Below, piece after piece: positions 59,701 through 64,000 of a stretch of 64,000 nt of DNA; position 1 is the stretch's first letter; every line of letters begins with the position of its first letter. The position numbers and the translations under genes were made by a program. Source of the DNA: Allium sativum (Eukaryota > Streptophyta > Magnoliopsida > Asparagales > Amaryllidaceae); NCBI GenBank assembly GCA_030737875.1, contig CM060910.1, positions 65,604,501 to 65,668,500 on the forward strand. Direction: 5' to 3'. Below the pieces are notes generated by a model, which saw only the letters and a list, made by a program, of their open reading frames with translations, did no database searches and was not told the origin of the DNA.

Positions 59701-60451
59701 CTTGTTGCACATTAGAGGACATGCGATTGAGGCATCGAGCTACAATTGAAGATACGTATGGTGGACAGTTTAGATCCATGCATGTCGACTCTGGGTGATG
59801 TATCATAGACTTGTGGGTATTACTCTGGTATGAACTCTGAATCAAATAAGGGTAGTAGTCCATACGTTTATGTAGCATAGTAAGGACAGCTATATGCAGA
59901 ACGTAATATTGTTATCCTTACATCGCTATGGCGTAGTATGGGGGGACTGCGTATATTTTGATGGTGTTACGATGGAGACCGTGCAAGTGGGATACCATGG
60001 GGTGTAACTCGATATTAGGGGTAACTACATATATAATGTGTTAGGTTAATCCACTGGGAAGTAAATGGGTATGACAAGTGTGTAAGCCTTGAGTGTTGTT
60101 AACCTAAGTAACCTAATAAATAAGAAAATATGATTGAACGATATATGTAGGATTATCCAAAGTGTATAGTTTAAATCCAGTCACCGGAACTTGTGTTTTG
60201 ACCCAAGTCATAACATACTCGCAGGTTAGATTTGTGGCAGGGACATGATACTGGTTAGGCGGTATTTTAATACGGTAAGGCTATATTTTGATTATATTAT
60301 ATTTTATCCATTCCGATGTGAGATAATTTCTGAGCTCTGACTTGTTTTAAGTGTCTGCCTTTTCTGCAGGATACCAAAGCAAACCAATCCGGGTTTCGAT
60401 GGATTGGAATTTTGAAAAAAAAAACGGTCTATTGAAATTCGGGTTGTCATA
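56743..60451 (+). repeat. 3' LTR of element C
   Basis: Matches 40510-44234. Ends GTTGTCATA, a probable C-to-T change from GTTGTCACA. Hairpin copy 1 has outer stem TTAGGTT/AACCTAA (58233-58239 with 58299-58305) and inner stem CATTAGTGG/CCACTAATG (58241-58249 with 58287-58295). Copy 2 (about 58344-58437) is partly decayed. Confidence 0.93.
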
Positions 60452-60843
60452 GGCCGTCAAGTAGTTCAGGTATTTTCAGGTATCCTTAGAGGATCTTGGA
60501 GCAGGAGGCTTCAGTGTTAGATATATATATATATATATATATTGAATTTATTTCCACTGTGTTTTATATGTGATGTACAGATGTTGTACTCTGATAATGT
60601 TATGTATATACAGTAAAATTTATATTTCAAAAATTGTAATATATTATATTTTATTCTGCTGCGATGTGAGATTCTGTGTTGTTGTATTTATGTTCTTCTT
60701 CAGCTTCTATTCTAATATTTATTTCTTTCTATTTCTCACCCTCTGACTTTTTTCTATTAATGATATGGTAATTTCTGGTGTTTGGTTAGTCGATATGGTA
60801 TTTTTATCGATAATCAGGATTGGGTAATTGTTGGTTCGTTACA
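60452..60843 (+). repeat. LTR-like sequence F, right part
   Basis: It resumes after C and has the layout of the end of a Tekay-type LTR: a TATGTAC/TGTACTCTGATAATG segment, TTCTGCTGCGATGTGAGATTCTGTG, and a GTTACA end at 60843. A (TA)n run is at 60520-60542. No primer binding site follows, so it would be a 3' or solo LTR. Confidence 0.4.
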
Positions 60844-60844
60844 T

Positions 60845-61130
60845 CGTATCTTCTAAATAAGCATAACATTTGTGTTTCCAATGGCCTGGCTTTTCACTGT
60901 AGTGACAATCACCATCTTTGGGTCCCCTCCTTTAGGCTTTAGTACCTTTTTGAAATTGGCCTTGACGACAGTCTTCTTAAGCTGCTTTTTTTGCCTTTAC
61001 CCTTGTTTTTAGTAGCGCCTTTTTGTACCGTCATCATGGCTGCAGGTTCTGCTTTCTTTATATTTAACAGTTCTTAACATACTTAATAACTCAGTCAAGG
61101 GTTTCTGTATCTTATCTATTATGTTATATC
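60845..61130 (-). pseudogene. gag: Copia-type gag remnant with zinc knuckle
   Basis: On the minus strand, KESRTC-type and MMTVQKGATK-like segments lead through a Lys-rich linker, frame-shifted, to KKTVVKANFKKVLKPKGGD and then C-H-Y-S-E-K-P-G-H-W-K-H-K-C. The last is a CCHC knuckle of Ty1/Copia gag with the second Cys changed to Ser. Upstream (about 61110) K-x-L-T-E-L-L-S-M-L-R-T matches the segment that usually precedes the linker. The rest of the element is not present. Confidence 0.7.
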
Positions 61131-61822
61131 AAAGCACAATCTTTCTCTGAAAACCTTTCGGATCCAGATTCTTCAAAAAATTCACAGGCCGACATGTGTA
61201 CATGGTTTCAATCCTCGCCATACACTAGAATAACCTCCCTTATCTCTTCAGTTACCGCTTATCGCTTTTGTTCTGAAACCCTTTAGGTTTCATATCTATT
61301 AAAACAATATAGTGCTTCCATCTATCCACAAACCAGATCTAAGGATTGTCTTTTCATTTCCCAATTTTTTCCCCTGCTGACTTTCCTGTCATCCATCTTT
61401 TTCCTTCCACCCTTTTTTCCCCTCCTACAGTTTCTGCCCTTTGATTTTTTTCCCGTCTATTATACGAACAAATATGCTGCCCTTTCCTTCCGACATTCGC
61501 TGACTCTTTGTAACTATTTTTTCCCATAATTCCGTCAAAAATAACATTTTCAACCACCAATTCCTGCTAGCTCATCCACCTTCTCTTCACCTTCTTCCAC
61601 ATTAACTGAACATTGGATGGATTTTGATTACTGCGACCACTCGGTGACTGCGATCCTGACTCCATGCTTTTACGTCTGAACATCGACGATCAAACCAACA
61701 GGTTCTTTCCTTCCAGTTGAACTTTGCAGTTATTTTCTATGTACCATGGAAGTCATCTTCATGAATTTTCCCCATTAACGTATGAATTTCCATTAAATAA
61801 TTTCAATCTACTGGTTTTTCAA
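61131..61822. other. non-coding, pyrimidine-rich sequence
   Basis: No gene is visible. A long T/C-rich stretch occupies about 61350-61600. Confidence 0.5.
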
Positions 61823-62213
61823 CCTCATCCTGCATAATTAAGTAATTTTATTTGTTTATGACTTTGATGTTCCATTTTAAAATTGGAGCACTAAAACCAC
61901 AAACAAATTACTACACTATCGCTTTTGTCTGTTTAAGGTTGTAACCAGTTTATTTCACCTCCTCCTGCATAATTGAATAGTTTTATATTTCTATGACTTT
62001 GATTTTTATTTTAAAACTGCAGATATAAAACCTCAATCCAGTTACTACACTATCGATTTTGTCTGTTTAAGGCTGGTACTAGCTTACTTCACCGCCTTAT
62101 ACACAATTAAATAGTTTTATATTTTTATAACTTTGATGTTTTATTTTAAAATTGGACTATAAAACATCGAACAAGTTAATGCACTAGTGATTTTTGTCTA
62201 TTTCAGGAATTAT
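61823..62213 (+). repeat. three-copy minisatellite, 134-135 bp unit
   Basis: Copies start at 61823, 61958 and 62092. Shared landmarks are (C)CTCCTGCATAATT, TATGACTTTGAT, TTTTAAAATTGGA, TACACTATCG-TTTTGTCTGTTTAAGG. The copies differ at many positions, so the array is old. Confidence 0.85.
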
Positions 62214-64000
62214 CCTCTTTTTCCAACTAAGTGTACGAACGTGGATACTTATGTTCTAATGTATTATTACTGTTTACATTATTGATTTGATCCAACCTAC
62301 CATGTATAGACTAGCATTCCTTAATTGCAAAACCTGCTAATGTTTAGTTATAAAATTCAAGAAATTTGTATGGTTTGCTATAATAATATCCATAAAGTGT
62401 GACATATGTGATCGCTCTGCTGCCTGTTTTATAGAATTTGTGTATGTTTTGCTCCCTTCACATCCTATTTTGGTTTAAGTGTTAGTACAACTTTACCTTC
62501 TCATAGTTTTGGTAGGTGCAGTCCATTAAGTTTAATTTTAAATTACTAGAATAAGGTTTACTACATAGGAAATTAGACGGATACCTTTATAGTCAATTTT
62601 CAAGTCTATTATCTTTTCGATATTTTGTATATGATAGTAACACATGGTACAACAACAACACATTATGAGCCAATGTAAAACTGTTATTGCTATGCCAAGA
62701 CAAGATACCTTCCCGTCGGTGAAATGTAGAATATAACTTTGAACTCAAATCCCATTAACTCCAATTACTTCTTCAAATTTCTACTAATTCAATTTTGATT
62801 AGAAAATTGTAATTAGCTTGATGATTTTAGGACTTGATATACTAGGATTTAGGCAAATTCATTACAGTCTTTTTTCAAATGATAATGATTCAGAATATCG
62901 CTAGGATGACCTACAAATAAAAATTCACTCAATTTGATAAATAAATCTGTAGTGAGATTCTTGATAAACTTTGTGGAAATATGATTATTTTTTATTAACA
63001 ATAATGTTAGGTAATTTAATTATCTCTTTTGGCTCTTTTAATGCCTCTTTTAGGTAGCCTTAAGGTGTGTATTGGTGGTTGCTTAATGTAGCACTCATTT
63101 TAGCATCACAAATAAGAGAAATGACATGAACAGTAAGGAAAGTTATGTAGTTGTTTGAAATTTCTAAAATTATTTACATGCCACAATTGTCTTGAAGTAT
63201 CGATGACGCCTAAATTATGTTTGATCTGGCTTTTATTCTAGAGGATAGATAATGTATTTAGCTTGACATAAATATGTGTTAAAAAATTAAATACTAATTA
63301 TGTTAATATCTGTGTGTAGTGAAATCCAAAATGCTTTGTAGTTTGCAAACATTTTGTGTTGTTTTATAAGTAAGATTAACTGAAGAATGTAATAGTTATT
63401 ATAGAAGAAGGTTGAAAATAGTCATGATTTTTATTTTTAGATATCATGTTTCCTTTCCAAAATGAAGATTGATTTTTCAACACATCAATGTTAGATGGAA
63501 ATTTGATTGTTTCTAAAATCACTATCACTAAAAGTGCTCTTATTTCCGCTAATGCTTTATATTTTTGCAATGGGCACTTGGTATTTCAAAAGCTAATACA
63601 AAATAAGTTTGATTTTTTTATTGTCATACATACTGTTGGATCTGCAAAACATAACTATTACTTCTGACTGAATTTTTATTTTCAAAAATATGAATTTGTA
63701 TATGTTAATATATGCAGTTTGCATGGAAAATATTTGCAAAAAATGAACTGACTTTTCTGATCTTTATATGTAATTGAAATATCTGTGAACAAATAAAGGA
63801 AATGAAGAGATGAGTGGTATAATTTGGGGATTTTTGATGTTTTTTCATGATTTAGATTTGTTTTAGAAAATTAATGTAACATAAAAGGCATTATATAGAA
63901 AAGTATTTAACCTATCCTGAAACATAATAGGGTTATTTGTCTCGAATTTTTTTATGTGACTACTAAATTCATAGGCACTGCAAATTAATTACTGCTACAT
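62214..64000. other. AT-rich non-coding region
   Basis: I see no gene, no long repeat and no LTR features to the end of the window. Confidence 0.5.

Larger units (their letters stand above)
40510..60451 (+). mobile_element. element C: non-autonomous long-LTR retrotransposon, carrying nested element D
   Basis: Two homologous LTRs (40510-44234 and 56743-60451) start TGTAACACC and end GTCACA or GTCATA. A TGGTATCAGAGC primer binding site follows the first and a polypurine tract precedes the second. The flanks are GGCAG and GGCCG, a 5-bp target duplication with one change. Without D, the internal part is only about 3 kb and contains no gag, protease, RT or integrase, just one decayed gene of plant transposon protein type. 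The element must have depended on proteins of another element, probably a Tekay-type relative, given the shared primer site and LTR modules. Confidence 0.88.

Noticed and set aside
61354..61560. 68-codon Lys/Gly-rich minus-strand ORF
   Set aside because: It is the complement of a pyrimidine-rich stretch. The composition alone explains the ORF.
1..64000. CRISPR arrays, tRNA or rRNA genes, bacterial operons
   Set aside because: None seen. The tRNA-like matches are only the three primer binding sites, and regular repeats are LTR-internal arrays or microsatellites.

Overview
This window looks like repeat-rich, probably heterochromatic plant nuclear DNA. I recognise no intact host gene, rRNA, tRNA, CRISPR array or bacterial-type gene. 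The plant assignment rests on the retrotransposon lineages present: Tekay/Del-type chromoviruses with 3-kb LTRs and a TGGTATCAGAGC primer binding site, an Athila-type element, Tat-type elements, a Copia gag scrap and a hAT-type MITE. The species cannot be told from the sequence.

Layout from left to right. (1) Bases 1-3233 and 14626-15304 are the 3' part of an older Tat-like LTR element (E): a decayed antisense gene ending in an AT-hook-like motif, a polypurine tract, and a 3' LTR. (2) That LTR is split by element A (3234-14620), a complete Tekay/Del-type Ty3/Gypsy element with 3.1-kb LTRs and a perfect 5-bp target duplication (ATCAA). Its gag-pol is broken by stops and frameshifts. (3) Bases 15305-18855 are AT-rich and non-coding. 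(4) Bases 18855-28260 hold a badly decayed Tat-like element (H). Its gag carries a 487-bp hAT MITE with a perfect 8-bp duplication, and a degraded minus-strand gene lies downstream of its pol. (5) Bases 28267-34080 are a 5'-truncated Athila element (B) on the minus strand. It is joined directly to an 0.8-kb LTR tail (G) of a D-like element. (6) Bases 34890-40509 are AT-rich, with degenerate tandem repeats, and grade into an LTR-like sequence (F). (7) Element C (40510-60451) is inserted in F. It is a 20-kb composite whose 3.7-kb LTRs flank only about 3 kb of internal sequence. Instead of gag-pol, C carries one decayed gene resembling the 'putative plant transposon protein' family. (8) Element D (44672-54175, target duplication AAAAA) is nested inside C. 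It keeps gag but has lost nearly all of pol. (9) Bases 60452-64000 hold the rest of F, a Copia gag remnant on the minus strand, a three-copy 134-bp minisatellite and AT-rich DNA.

The most interesting signal is in the LTRs, not the proteins. The three long-LTR families A, C and D differ in most of their sequence, yet each has, downstream of its TATA box, a tandem pair of about 90-nt two-stem hairpins. The stem sequences differ between families, between the two copies and once between the two LTRs of C, but complementarity is largely kept. This looks like a conserved structured RNA in the retroelement transcript. Clusters of GTCGAC palindromes just upstream of each TATA box, and two further repeat arrays each shared by two of the families, suggest that these LTRs are assembled from exchangeable modules.
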